Below are positions 31,996-40,692 of a stretch of 60,523 nucleotides of DNA, piece after piece (positions within the stretch are counted from its first letter, which is position 1; each line of letters opens with the position of its first letter). Under the pieces are notes generated by a model. The model had not been told where the DNA came from. It worked only from the letters and a program-made list of their open reading frames with translations, and did not search any database. The stretch covers positions 471 through 60,993 of the forward strand of contig DIAQ01000108.1 in the NCBI GenBank assembly GCA_002414865.1. Direction: 5' to 3'. Source of the stretch: a candidate division Hyd24-12 bacterium UBA5074. GTDB taxonomy: Bacteria > Fermentibacterota > Fermentibacteria > Fermentibacterales > Fermentibacteraceae. Position numbers and translations under genes: made by a program.

Positions 31996-33795
31996 ATGAC
32001 GGCGCTCCTGCCTGCCATCGCACTGCTTGCCGCAGCGGATGCCGTGTTCCTCGAGCACTCCTCCATGGTCACCGTCACATCCGAATCCACGGCGGTCGAG
32101 ATCTCCTCGGAGATCGTGATCCCGATCACATCGAACGGCGTGGCGCGCTATTCGAGGCTGTCCGTGCCCTTCACCAGGGGTTTCGACAGCGTCAGGGTGA
32201 CGAGGGCCGAGACGAGGCCGGCGAGACCGGGGAGGTCAGACGCCTCTGCGTTTGTAACGGAGTCCCCCAGGGCCTCGCTCTCGTCCCAGTGGAGGCTGGA
32301 GAGCTCCTTCCGCGAGCTCCTGGTGGATTTCCAGGGCGTGGAAACCGGAGATACTCTCCTCATCGAGATCGAGAGGCGGGTGGACAGGCTTCCCATGGGG
32401 CCTTTCTACAGCTACTCCTTCTTCTTCCAGGGGAGGGACAGCGTGGCCTCCTCCAGGTTCGAGCTGAGGCTCCCTCCCGGCATGGATGTCCTCATCTGGG
32501 GTTCTGATGCTCCCGAGCCCGTCGAGACCGAATCGTCCACGGGCCGGACCATGGTGTGGCGCGGAGGGGCCGAGCCGGGGCTGGAGAGCCTGCCCTTCAG
32601 GGTCCCGGTGGAGGAGGAGGCGGCCAGAGTCGTCGTTGCAGGAGCCGATGCGGCCGGCGTCTCCGCCGGGCTGTCGGCTGCGCTCGATCCCGGACTTCCG
32701 GACCAGTCCTGCCTGGAGGAGCTCGACAGCATCATCCTGGCCGAAGGTCCGTCGCCCGTCCGCCTTTGCTCGTGGATATCGCGCAACATCGTCTACCAGG
32801 GCGCGGAGATAGGCACCGATCCCGGCTACACTCCCCAGCCGCCCTCGGTGACGCTGTCGAGAGGGAGCGGCGTGTGCCGCGATATGGCCGTCCTCCTCGT
32901 CGCGCTCCTCCGCAGGGCGGGGCTGCAGGCATGGCCCGTCCTCACCGGCACCTCGGCCAGGCTGGATCCGCTCGTGGGGAGCAGGAGCTTCGGCCATATG
33001 ACTGTGCTGGCGATCGACTGCGGAGACTCCATCTACCTCGATCCCTCGCTTCCCTATGCGGCACCCGGCGCGGGTTCGCTCCCGGATGGCTCCTGCCTGC
33101 CGCTGGTGCCCGGAGGCAGGGGGCTGCTGCAGCTCCCCGACGGATCGTCTGCGGACACCGTCACCATCACTGTCAGGGGCATCCTCTCGGCCTCCCTCGA
33201 CACGCTCTCGGCAACTGTCACTGCCGACTTCGCGGGCGGGGCCGAGAACCTCTGGAGAGGGATGATGTCCAGCCTTGACGGAGACAGGAGGGGCGAGGCC
33301 CTTCGCATCCTGTTCGGAGCCCTTCCGGGGTCTTCACTGGAGCTCGTCGGCGATCCGGGGGACGCCGATGGACGGATCTCCGTGACAGGTGCCGCCCGAT
33401 TCGCCGTGCCGGTCCTCGCGATGGAAGGGACCTTCGCCGTCAGGCTGCCGGGCTTGGAGCAGGTCTCCCAGGTGGGGAGCAGGGCCGCGTCGCTGGTCCT
33501 TTCCAGGGGGGATGGCAGGGCTGTCCTCGTCGAGACGCCGCTGGTCGAAGTGCTGCACCTCTCCGTCGCCCTCCCGGAAGGTTGCTCCGCTTCAGACGCC
33601 TCCGCCCCGGAGCCGTCGGTCGGGTCCGGCTACAGGTCGGAATGCACGGTCTCCGGCGACTCGCTGCGCCTCGAGGAAAGAGCCGGGATCGGACCCTCCA
33701 GACCCTCGGCCGCGGAAGTGGCTGACCTCGAGGAGACCTTTCTCCTGCGCGCCTGTGCGGGGGCCAGGACCTTCATCCTCGGATACGGAGGCTGA
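31996..33795 (+). CDS. Exported DUF3857/transglutaminase-like protein
   Basis: 599 residues. A short signal peptide is followed by a DUF3857-type beta domain (about 20-240) and a transglutaminase-like core with the full triad: Cys294 in SGVCRDMAVLLVALLRRAGL, His334 in FGHMTVLAI and Asp349 in YLDPSLPYA. A C-terminal beta domain follows (about 380-599). Such proteins are common in the FCB group; substrates are unknown, and both cross-linking and hydrolysis are possible. The next gene encodes a diverged relative, 3 bp away. Confidence 0.85.
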   Translation: MTALLPAIALLAAADAVFLEHSSMVTVTSESTAVEISSEIVIPITSNGVARYSRLSVPFTRGFDSVRVTRAETRPARPGRSDASAFVTESPRASLSSQWRLESSFRELLVDFQGVETGDTLLIEIERRVDRLPMGPFYSYSFFFQGRDSVASSRFELRLPPGMDVLIWGSDAPEPVETESSTGRTMVWRGGAEPGLESLPFRVPVEEEAARVVVAGADAAGVSAGLSAALDPGLPDQSCLEELDSIILAEGPSPVRLCSWISRNIVYQGAEIGTDPGYTPQPPSVTLSRGSGVCRDMAVLLVALLRRAGLQAWPVLTGTSARLDPLVGSRSFGHMTVLAIDCGDSIYLDPSLPYAAPGAGSLPDGSCLPLVPGGRGLLQLPDGSSADTVTITVRGILSASLDTLSATVTADFAGGAENLWRGMMSSLDGDRRGEALRILFGALPGSSLELVGDPGDADGRISVTGAARFAVPVLAMEGTFAVRLPGLEQVSQVGSRAASLVLSRGDGRAVLVETPLVEVLHLSVALPEGCSASDASAPEPSVGSGYRSECTVSGDSLRLEERAGIGPSRPSAAEVADLEETFLLRACAGARTFILGYGG

Positions 33796-33798
33796 TCC

Positions 33799-35304
33799 AT
33801 GTCCGGAGGGCTTCTGCCCGTCATGCTCTCCGCGCTCGCGGCCGCCTCCTCCGGACTGCGCGGGGGAGGCTTCTGCAGGTTCGTCGTCACCCGGGACGAC
33901 TCCGCCCTCGAGACGCACATGGAGCTGAGCTCGGAGAGCATGGGAAGGCTCAGCTTCGGCTTCGATCCGGCGGTGGAGTCCCTGGAGATCGTGAGCTCAT
34001 CCGTGGTGAGACCCGGAGGGGAGTCCCCGCTGCCGTCCTGGGCTCTGGACACGCTCTCGGGAACCGGCGGATGGCCGCTCGCCGCCTGCGCGGTCTTTCC
34101 TCCCGGCGCTGCGGGCAGGCTGGTTGTCGAACGGCGCTCGTGGGACAGGATCACCAGGCTCTGCCCTTCGGCAGTCCTCTTCCCTCCCCTGCCTTCTTGC
34201 AGCGTGGAGGTCGTGGTCGAGGGAGGCCGCGAGGATGTGTCCTGGAGCGGCGAAGGCTACTCCCGTTCTTTCCGGGGGCGCGACCTCGTGCTCAGGGCGG
34301 GGCCGCAGGCAGGCCCTGTGGCAGTGAGCTGGGCGCCCGGCTGGGGCGACCTCCGGGATGCCATGCTGTCGCAGGCCGACTCCGTGCTTGCGCTCCGGCC
34401 ACCGGCAGGGGTGAGGGAGGCGGCGATCGAGGCCGGCGCTGCAGGAGCGGATCCCGTCGCCGGGATAAGGCGGCTCAGGACGATCCTCTGCAACAGCATC
34501 GAGATGACCTCAGCCCCCCGCCCGCTGGGGAGTGTCAGACCGCTCGCGGACATCCTCTCCACTCGCGAGGCTGACGCTCTCGAAGCCGCGGTCATCTTCT
34601 CGGCCATCTGCTCGGGCATGGGCATTCCGTGCTCTGTCGTCCCGGCGTCCGCAGCTCCGAGGGGCATCCCCGTGGCGGCCGACTGGGACAGGGTGCTGGT
34701 GAGGATGGATCTCCCCGGCGGGCGGGTCTTCGCAGAGCCGTCAGCCCTGCTGGTCCCCGCTCTCTTCGTGGCGGGCGCGGACAGTCTCCTCATTCTCGGA
34801 GAGGATGGCCCGGAACCGCTTCCATCGTTCAGGATCGATCCTGACATCTGCTCCGAGAACTGGGACATCTCCGCTTCGGGCCGGTTCCATCTCAGGGTAT
34901 CGTCGTCGGGTGCGTTCGACCCCTCGATAAGGAGGAGGCTTGCAGGCCTCTCGGAAGCAAGGGCTGCCGCCTCCGTGTCGTCCTGGCTCTGGAGGGGAGG
35001 CTTCACGGCGGCGGTCGATTCGGTGGCCGCTGGAGACCTCTATGACCTTGCCGTGCCGGCATGCTTCGACCTTTGGGGTTCCCTGCCACCCTCCGAAGGC
35101 GGCTACATCGTGCTTCCCGGGCTGGCATGGGATGCAATCCCGGGAGGCACCGTCCGGAGAGCCTGGACGATACCGGCCGGTGGCGCGGCGTATCCTGCGG
35201 ACCTCGCCGCGTCACCGGACCGGGATGGGCGCGTCGTCCTCTCCGATACCCTGCCGGTTCCCGTGAGCCGTCTGGTGCGCATCGAGGATCCGCCGGGGAG
35301 ATGA
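33799..35304 (+). CDS. Diverged transglutaminase-like protein without catalytic Cys
   Basis: 501 residues, exported (MSGGLLPVMLSALAAASSG). It follows the same plan as its neighbour, with a beta-rich N-terminus, a helical core and a C-terminal beta domain. The core segment STREADALEAAVIFSAICSGMGIPCSVVPAS lines up with the active-site helix of the neighbour, but the Cys position is Asp or Ala and no matching His-Asp pair is evident. It is probably a non-catalytic partner or binding protein from an old duplication. This relation is judged by eye only. It overlaps the glycosyltransferase gene by 4 nt. Confidence 0.65.
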   Translation: MSGGLLPVMLSALAAASSGLRGGGFCRFVVTRDDSALETHMELSSESMGRLSFGFDPAVESLEIVSSSVVRPGGESPLPSWALDTLSGTGGWPLAACAVFPPGAAGRLVVERRSWDRITRLCPSAVLFPPLPSCSVEVVVEGGREDVSWSGEGYSRSFRGRDLVLRAGPQAGPVAVSWAPGWGDLRDAMLSQADSVLALRPPAGVREAAIEAGAAGADPVAGIRRLRTILCNSIEMTSAPRPLGSVRPLADILSTREADALEAAVIFSAICSGMGIPCSVVPASAAPRGIPVAADWDRVLVRMDLPGGRVFAEPSALLVPALFVAGADSLLILGEDGPEPLPSFRIDPDICSENWDISASGRFHLRVSSSGAFDPSIRRRLAGLSEARAAASVSSWLWRGGFTAAVDSVAAGDLYDLAVPACFDLWGSLPPSEGGYIVLPGLAWDAIPGGTVRRAWTIPAGGAAYPADLAASPDRDGRVVLSDTLPVPVSRLVRIEDPPGR

Positions 35305-36788
35305 TCCGCGCACGGGTCCCGGCGATCCTGCTCTGCATCCTGGCAGGCTCGGCCGTTCGCATCCAGGCCTTCGCCGGATTCGCACGGATACTGCCTGTGA
35401 ACTGGCTCTATGTCGACGAGAACGTCTACTGGAGCTCCACGCTCCTCCTCGAGGACGGCTCGCTCGACAGGCCTCCGGGAACCGCTCTCCTCGCCTGCAT
35501 CCTTCATCCGGTCGGGGTGACGGGCGCCCGCGTCTTCTTCTCGGTGCTGTCGCTCGTGCCCGCGATACTCCTCGCAGCGTCCGGCAGAGGCCGCTGGGGA
35601 GCGGCCGTCGCGCTCGCGATGGCGGCCGAGCCCTCCCTTGCACTGGCCGGGGTCCAGATCATGCCTGAGGCGCCAGCGGCAGCTCTCTGCGCGCTTGCGA
35701 TGGTCCTGCTCGGAAGGCGATCCAGTTTTTCTTCCGGGCTGGCTCTCGGGGCTGCCGCCCTATTCAGGCCGGAGACGGCCCTGGTGCTTTTTCTGGCTCC
35801 GGCTTCAGGCCTCGGACGGCGGTCCCTCCTCGTCATGGCGGCGGGGCTGCTCCTTCCGCTCGCGCCTGCCATCGCCGTGGACGCGGCAGCCGGGGCGGGG
35901 CCGCTGCCGGCGGGAAACGCCGCTGAGAATCTCTGGCTGGGATCGAGTCCATCACTGCTCTCGGTGCCTCCCGGAGTCGAGTTCGAGCAGCTAGTGTCGA
36001 CGGGCGCGGGTGACGGGGGCGATTTCCTCTCCAGGTGGAGGGATGCGCTCTCACAGGACCCGCCCGGAGCGCTGTCGTTCTATCTCCGCAAGCTGGTTGC
36101 CACGCTTTCGTTTCCAGGTCCGGGGCGGAACCTCGAGGCGGGAGCCTTCTACAGGGAGACAGGTCTTTCCGCTCTCTGCCCGCTCACCGCCGCCATACTG
36201 GCGATGGCCCTCCCGCTCTCTCTGCTCAGAAGGGCGACCGGGACGGCGCGGCTCGCCTCCGCGGCACTCGCGGCGATGATGATCTCGGGGATGCTCTTCA
36301 TACCTTCGGAGAGGCACAGGGTCGTCTTCCTGCCCTTCATGTGCTTCCTGGCCGCCGAGCGTGCGCCGGGGCGCCGGGCCGTCTTTGCAGCCGCTGGCGC
36401 AGCGTTCGCGCTTGCCATATTCTCGCTGGTGCCGTTCGACCCGGTCCGACCCGGACTCGATTCCGTCCTCAGAGCGGGGGCCGAGCTGGACGCGGGCCTT
36501 CCAGGAGAAGCCGCTTCCAGCCTCGACGAGGCAGAGGCGGCCGGCTTCAGGGGGGCGGACATCGCCAACCTGAGGGGCGTGGCGGCAGGATTGTCGAACA
36601 GGCCGCAGAGGGCCGTGGCGGAATTCGAGATGGCGCTTTCGCAGGCCCCCGGATCGCCTTCGATCTGGAGGAACTACGCGGTCGCACTCTACGGCGCGGG
36701 CCGGAGAGGGGAGGCCGGAACCGCTGCGCGAAGGGCTGTGGCCCTGCGGCATGATCTCACGGACGAACTGGAGTTCCTTCTGAGATGA
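35301..36788 (+). CDS. GT-C-type membrane glycosyltransferase with C-terminal TPR
   Basis: 495 residues. About ten hydrophobic helices with a first outside loop carrying the acidic pair YVDENVYW (about 37-44), where GT39/GT83 (PMT, ArnT-type) enzymes have their catalytic Asp-Glu, and a later SERHRVVFLPF loop. After the membrane part (about residue 390) come two helical repeats of TPR type (LDAGLPGEAASSLDEAEAAG, AVAEFEMALSQAPGSPSIW). It would move a sugar from a polyprenyl phosphate to a protein or lipid outside the cell. murJ follows in a 4-nt overlap. Confidence 0.75.
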   Translation: MIRARVPAILLCILAGSAVRIQAFAGFARILPVNWLYVDENVYWSSTLLLEDGSLDRPPGTALLACILHPVGVTGARVFFSVLSLVPAILLAASGRGRWGAAVALAMAAEPSLALAGVQIMPEAPAAALCALAMVLLGRRSSFSSGLALGAAALFRPETALVLFLAPASGLGRRSLLVMAAGLLLPLAPAIAVDAAAGAGPLPAGNAAENLWLGSSPSLLSVPPGVEFEQLVSTGAGDGGDFLSRWRDALSQDPPGALSFYLRKLVATLSFPGPGRNLEAGAFYRETGLSALCPLTAAILAMALPLSLLRRATGTARLASAALAAMMISGMLFIPSERHRVVFLPFMCFLAAERAPGRRAVFAAAGAAFALAIFSLVPFDPVRPGLDSVLRAGAELDAGLPGEAASSLDEAEAAGFRGADIANLRGVAAGLSNRPQRAVAEFEMALSQAPGSPSIWRNYAVALYGAGRRGEAGTAARRAVALRHDLTDELEFLLR

Positions 36789-38434
36789 GCCAGACGGCTT
36801 CGACGGAAGACATCCGACCCGAAAGGTCGGTTCTCGGCACCCCCGCGCAGGAGGGCAGGCGCGTGGCGAAGGCCGCGGGCCTCATGGGCGTCCTCACGGT
36901 GACCAGCCGGCTCCTCGGGCTCGCGAGGGACATGGCGCAGGCTGCGATACTCGGCACCGGAATGGCGGCCGACGCCTTCACTCTGGCCTTCATCATCCCG
37001 AACACGCTCAGGCGGCTCTTCGGTGAATCGACCGTCAGCGCTGCATTCGTGCCCACCTACACGAGCTCGCTCGTCTCCGGCGACAGGGAGAGGGCTTCCC
37101 GGCTGGGCTCGGGGGCCATCAACATCACAGCCCTTGCCCTTGCCGTGCTGACAGGGCTGGGCATGCTCCTGGCTCCTCTTCTCGTGCAGGTCTTCGCTCC
37201 CGGATTCTCGTCGGTTCCAGGCAAGATCGAGCTGTCCGCGGGTCTCCTGCGCCTGCTGTTCCCCTACATCCTCTTCGTGGGCACGGGTGCCGTCATGATG
37301 GGCATCTTGAACAGCCAGAGGCACTTCTTCACGCCGTCGCTGGGACCCGTCCTCTTCAACCTCGCAGCCCTCGCGGGCCTGTTCCTGCTGGCCAGGGCAT
37401 GGAGGCCGGAGGCGCCTGTCTGGGGCTATTCCGCGGGCGTCCTCGCCGGAGGCGTCATGCAGTTCCTGGTGCTCGTCCCCGCGCTCGGGAGGAAGGGCTT
37501 CAGGTTCAGCGCGACCCTCGGCAGAGGGGACCGCGAGCTCGCCGGCGTCGGGAAGCTGGCGCTGCCCGCCCTCTTCGGCCTCATGGTGGCCGAGGTGAAC
37601 GTCATGGTCGACCAGGTGATGGCATCGCTTCTCGAGCCGGGCAGCGTGGCTGCGCTGTCATACGGCAACAGGATCATGCAGTTCCCCCTGGGCGTGTTCG
37701 CCGTGGCGCTCGCGACGGCGCTCCTGCCCACACTGAGCAGGCAGGCCGCGCTCGGGCGCATCGAGGAGGCCAGGCTGACGCTGGATTACTCGACTCTTGC
37801 GCTCTCGCTGCTGATGCTTCCGGCGACGATCTTCATCTCGGTGCTCGGGCGCCAGACGGTGCTCGTCCTGATGGCCCGCGGTGCGTTCTCGCCCGATTCG
37901 GTCGATCTGACGACGGCGGCCCTGGTCTTCTTCTCGCTCGGGCTCGTGTTCTACGGCGCGATCAAGATAACGGCCCCCGTGTTCTACGCCATGAAGGACA
38001 CCTCGACGCCGGTGAGAGTCGGCATGTCCTGCATGGGCATCAACATAGCCCTGGTGATCGTGCTCGCCTGGTCCTTCATGAAGACGGGCATCGCGAGGCC
38101 CATTGCAGGCATCGCCCTGGCGAGCAGCATCTCGTCGGCGCTGAACGTGGTGATCCTCAGAATCATACTGGCGAAGCGCCTGGGCCCCGCGCGCGGGGCG
38201 CCCCGCGCCGCGTGGATCGCAATGCTGCCTGCTTCCATCGCCTCCTGTGCCTCGATGCTGCTTCTCGAGCCCTGGATTTCAGGCCTCTGCGAGTCCTCGA
38301 GGCTGCAGGCGGGACTCGCGCTCTGCGCGGCCGGAGTCCTCTGCTACGTGGTGCTCTTCGCCGTCTTCATGCTCACCGGGGGCCGCGCAGCTGCGTCGGC
38401 CCTGAGGTTCGTCAGGAGCCGTGGCTCGATCTGA
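36785..38434 (+). CDS. murJ: Lipid II flippase
   Basis: 549 residues with about 14 helices. The N-terminal GVLTVTSRLLGLARDMAQAAILGTGMAADAFTLAF segment and FRRLFGE-type signature (NTLRRLFGESTVSAAFVPTY) are diagnostic of MurJ/MviN in the MOP superfamily. VMMGILNSQRHFFTPSLGPVLFN is also typical. It flips the peptidoglycan precursor lipid II to the periplasm. A hydrophilic 25-residue N-terminal extension precedes the first helix. Overlaps uvrC by 14 bp. Confidence 0.95.
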   Translation: MSQTASTEDIRPERSVLGTPAQEGRRVAKAAGLMGVLTVTSRLLGLARDMAQAAILGTGMAADAFTLAFIIPNTLRRLFGESTVSAAFVPTYTSSLVSGDRERASRLGSGAINITALALAVLTGLGMLLAPLLVQVFAPGFSSVPGKIELSAGLLRLLFPYILFVGTGAVMMGILNSQRHFFTPSLGPVLFNLAALAGLFLLARAWRPEAPVWGYSAGVLAGGVMQFLVLVPALGRKGFRFSATLGRGDRELAGVGKLALPALFGLMVAEVNVMVDQVMASLLEPGSVAALSYGNRIMQFPLGVFAVALATALLPTLSRQAALGRIEEARLTLDYSTLALSLLMLPATIFISVLGRQTVLVLMARGAFSPDSVDLTTAALVFFSLGLVFYGAIKITAPVFYAMKDTSTPVRVGMSCMGINIALVIVLAWSFMKTGIARPIAGIALASSISSALNVVILRIILAKRLGPARGAPRAAWIAMLPASIASCASMLLLEPWISGLCESSRLQAGLALCAAGVLCYVVLFAVFMLTGGRAAASALRFVRSRGSI

Positions 38435-40241
38435 GCTCGAGGCTTCCGTGAAGGCGTCGCCCCACCTGCCGGGCGTCTACAGGTTCCTCGATTCCTCGTG
38501 CGGAATCCTCTACATCGGAAAGGCTCTGGACATCCAGAAGAGGCTCCGGGGGCATCTCTCGAATCCCGGAGACAGGCGCCACCAGCTTCTCCTCTCACGA
38601 GCCTGCGCCGTCGACTGGACCGTGACGCGCTCGGAGGTGGAGGCGCTCGTCCTCGAGGCCGACCTCATCAGGATGCACAAGCCGCCACTCAATGTGATGC
38701 TGCGGCAGGACTCGCGCTATCCTTTCCTGGAGCTGACGGTCTCGGAGGAGTACCCCAGGCTGCTGGTGACGAGGAAGGCCGATTCCGGCGACGGCTCGCT
38801 CCGCTTCGGGCCCTACCCCGACGCGAAGAACCTGCGCGCCCTCGTCGATTTCCTGCAGGAGGCATTCCCGCTGCGGAGGTGCCGGACGCCGGCCGCCGGA
38901 CAGTGGGGGAGGAACTGCGTGCTGGCGCAGATGGGGAAGTGCCCCGCGCCGTGCAGGGGGGGAGGCCGCGAGGTCTACGACGCCAACGTCGCCACGATAG
39001 GGAGGATGCTCCAGGGGGACTGGGAGAGCGCCAGGGCGGGCATCGAGACGAGGATGCACGATGCTTCGGCCGCTCTGCGGTTCGAGGAGGCGGTCCGCTG
39101 GAGGGACCTCCTGGCCAGGCTGGAGAGCTTCGGCTGGCCGGCCCCGGACACGGTGAAGGACCGGGCGGCGAGGGACATCGTCGCGGTGAGGGAGAACTGG
39201 GGGATCGTTCTCCAGATGCGCTCCGGCAGGTTCGTCGGGGTCGTGAGACTTCCCTTCGAGAGCAGGTGGGGCCTGGCCGACGAGGCCGAGCGCATGGCAG
39301 TCCTTCTGAGGGGCTATTACGCCGAGACTGGTGACATCCCGCACGAAGTGCTCGTATCTGTCGAGCCGGCCGATCCGGAGGCCCTCCGGGACTGGCTCAG
39401 GCAGCGCAGGGGCTCCGCGGTGGATCTGAAGGCGCCCTCCAGAGGCGCTTCGAAGGAACTCGTCTCGCTCGCTCTCAGGGACCTGGAGCACTTCCTGGCG
39501 AGGCTGGAGTGGCGCCGCCCGGCAGGCGGGGAGGCCAGGAGGAAGGCAGCCCTGGAGGGCCTGGCAGACCTGCTCGGACTGCCGCGCCCGCCTGCCTGGA
39601 TGGTCGCTCTCGACGCTTCGACCATACAGGGTTCCTTCCCGGTGGCCGCGCTCGTGAGCTTCCGGGACGGCGTACCGGACAAGTCCGGCTACAGGCGCTT
39701 CTCCATGGCCTCCGAGATCGGCAGGAACGACCCGGCGATGATCCGCGACGCCGTGACCAGGTTCGTGTCCCACCTCGAAGACGAGGCGCCGGACCTCTTC
39801 CTGATAGACGGGGGGCAGACCCAGCACAGGGCGGCCCTCGCGGCAGGGGAGCCCCTGAAGGGCCGGACCCTTTTCGTGTCGATCGCCAAGAGGGAGGAGA
39901 CGCTCCTGGCGGGGGCGGAGGAGCGCGTGGTCAGCATCCCGCGGGACTCAGCCCCGCTCCTGGTCCTGAGGGCGATGCGGGACGAGGCGCACAGATTCGT
40001 GCTCCACTATCACAGGGACAGCAGGTCCCGCGGTGAGATAAGGTCGCAGGTCGACGAGATACCAGGCATCGGGCCGTGGCTCAGAGGGGTGCTCCTGAGG
40101 CACTTCGGGAGCGTGGACAGGCTGAAGGCCGCCTCCGTGGAGGACATGGTCCAGGTGCCCGGCATCGGGAGAGCGCGTGCGGCCCAGATCAGGAGGTTCT
40201 TCGATGAGTACGACGAAGGCGGGCAGGTTCGGGAGGACTGA
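38421..40241 (+). CDS. uvrC: Excinuclease ABC subunit C
   Basis: 606 residues. N-terminal GIY-YIG nuclease (PGVYRF ... GILYIGKA, with LVLEADLIRMHKPPLNVML), a cysteine-bearing segment CVLAQMGKCPAPC, a UVR motif (about 205-225), the RNase H-like 5' nuclease (ALDASTIQGSFPVAALVSF and LFLIDGGQTQH) and two C-terminal helix-hairpin-helix motifs (VDEIPGIGPWLRGVLL, MVQVPGIGRARAAQI). It makes both cuts in nucleotide excision repair. The usual DD of the DDAFMI segment appears as GRNDPAMI. GTG 38421 is used; GTG 38448 has a better-placed GAGG and would drop nine residues. Confidence 0.95.
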   Translation: MARSELEASVKASPHLPGVYRFLDSSCGILYIGKALDIQKRLRGHLSNPGDRRHQLLLSRACAVDWTVTRSEVEALVLEADLIRMHKPPLNVMLRQDSRYPFLELTVSEEYPRLLVTRKADSGDGSLRFGPYPDAKNLRALVDFLQEAFPLRRCRTPAAGQWGRNCVLAQMGKCPAPCRGGGREVYDANVATIGRMLQGDWESARAGIETRMHDASAALRFEEAVRWRDLLARLESFGWPAPDTVKDRAARDIVAVRENWGIVLQMRSGRFVGVVRLPFESRWGLADEAERMAVLLRGYYAETGDIPHEVLVSVEPADPEALRDWLRQRRGSAVDLKAPSRGASKELVSLALRDLEHFLARLEWRRPAGGEARRKAALEGLADLLGLPRPPAWMVALDASTIQGSFPVAALVSFRDGVPDKSGYRRFSMASEIGRNDPAMIRDAVTRFVSHLEDEAPDLFLIDGGQTQHRAALAAGEPLKGRTLFVSIAKREETLLAGAEERVVSIPRDSAPLLVLRAMRDEAHRFVLHYHRDSRSRGEIRSQVDEIPGIGPWLRGVLLRHFGSVDRLKAASVEDMVQVPGIGRARAAQIRRFFDEYDEGGQVRED

Positions 40242-40596
40242 TCTCGATCTGCACAGGGACGACAGGGGCTGGGTGGTCAACCCCTTCGACGACGTTCCCG
40301 CAGGCGCGCGGGCCACTAACTGCCACATCATCTCGATCGAGCCCGGCCGCGTCCGCGGCAGGCATGTCCACCCGGGCAGGGACGAGCACTTCATAGCCCT
40401 CGCCGGGGATATAACCGTGTGCGACCTCGAGACCGGATTCGAGACGGTCATCAGCGGCTCCGAGCCGGTGCTCCTGGTCGTTCCCAGGGGGGTTCCCCAT
40501 TCTTTCGAGAACCGCGGGGACTCCGTTGCCGTGGCGATCTGCTTCAGCGCCGTCATCGCCGATCCCACCCTGCAGGACACGATCAGGATCTGCTGA
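40204..40596 (+). CDS. Small cupin-domain protein
   Basis: 130 residues forming a single cupin barrel. The two cupin motifs are visible: GRHVHPGRDEHFIALAG (two His, Glu and a further His) and VPRGVPHSFEN. WVVNPFDDVP at the start recalls WxcM/dTDP-sugar isomerase-type and small regulatory cupins. It probably binds a metal and a small molecule; role unknown. ATG 40204 has AGGAGG 7 nt upstream and overlaps uvrC by 38 bp. Confidence 0.8.
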   Translation: MSTTKAGRFGRTDLDLHRDDRGWVVNPFDDVPAGARATNCHIISIEPGRVRGRHVHPGRDEHFIALAGDITVCDLETGFETVISGSEPVLLVVPRGVPHSFENRGDSVAVAICFSAVIADPTLQDTIRIC

Positions 40597-40623
40597 GGAG
40601 GGGGTCTCCCGCCCGCCCCGCCC

Positions 40624-40652
40624 TTGCCCTCGCGGCATTTCTGCGTTAACAT
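40624..40652 (+). promoter_or_regulatory. Promoter of mutL
   Basis: TTGCCC (40624-40629), 17-bp spacer, TAACAT (40647-40652). Predicted transcription start about 40659, at the first base of a hairpin. Both hexamers recur at other promoters in the window. Confidence 0.55.
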
Positions 40653-40658
40653 CTCCCG

Positions 40659-40678
40659 GGAGGATCGGATGATCCTCC
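40659..40678 (+). promoter_or_regulatory. 8-bp hairpin at the 5' end of the mutL mRNA
   Basis: GGAGGATC (40659-40666) and GATCCTCC (40671-40678) pair perfectly around a GGAT loop. The left arm contains a Shine-Dalgarno sequence, so folding would hide it and free it when open. A 5'-end stem can also protect mRNA. Confidence 0.5.
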
Positions 40679-40692
40679 GGACGGAGCGATGA
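40669..40692 (+). CDS. Possible seven-codon leader ORF coupled to mutL
   Basis: ATG at 40669 lies 5 nt after GGAGG and opens a frame of seven codons (MILRTER) ending in TGA at 40690-40692. That stop overlaps the second mutL ATG (40692) as TGATG, the usual arrangement for translational coupling. Its ribosome site is in the 5' hairpin. Not proven to be translated. Confidence 0.3.
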   Translation: MILRTER

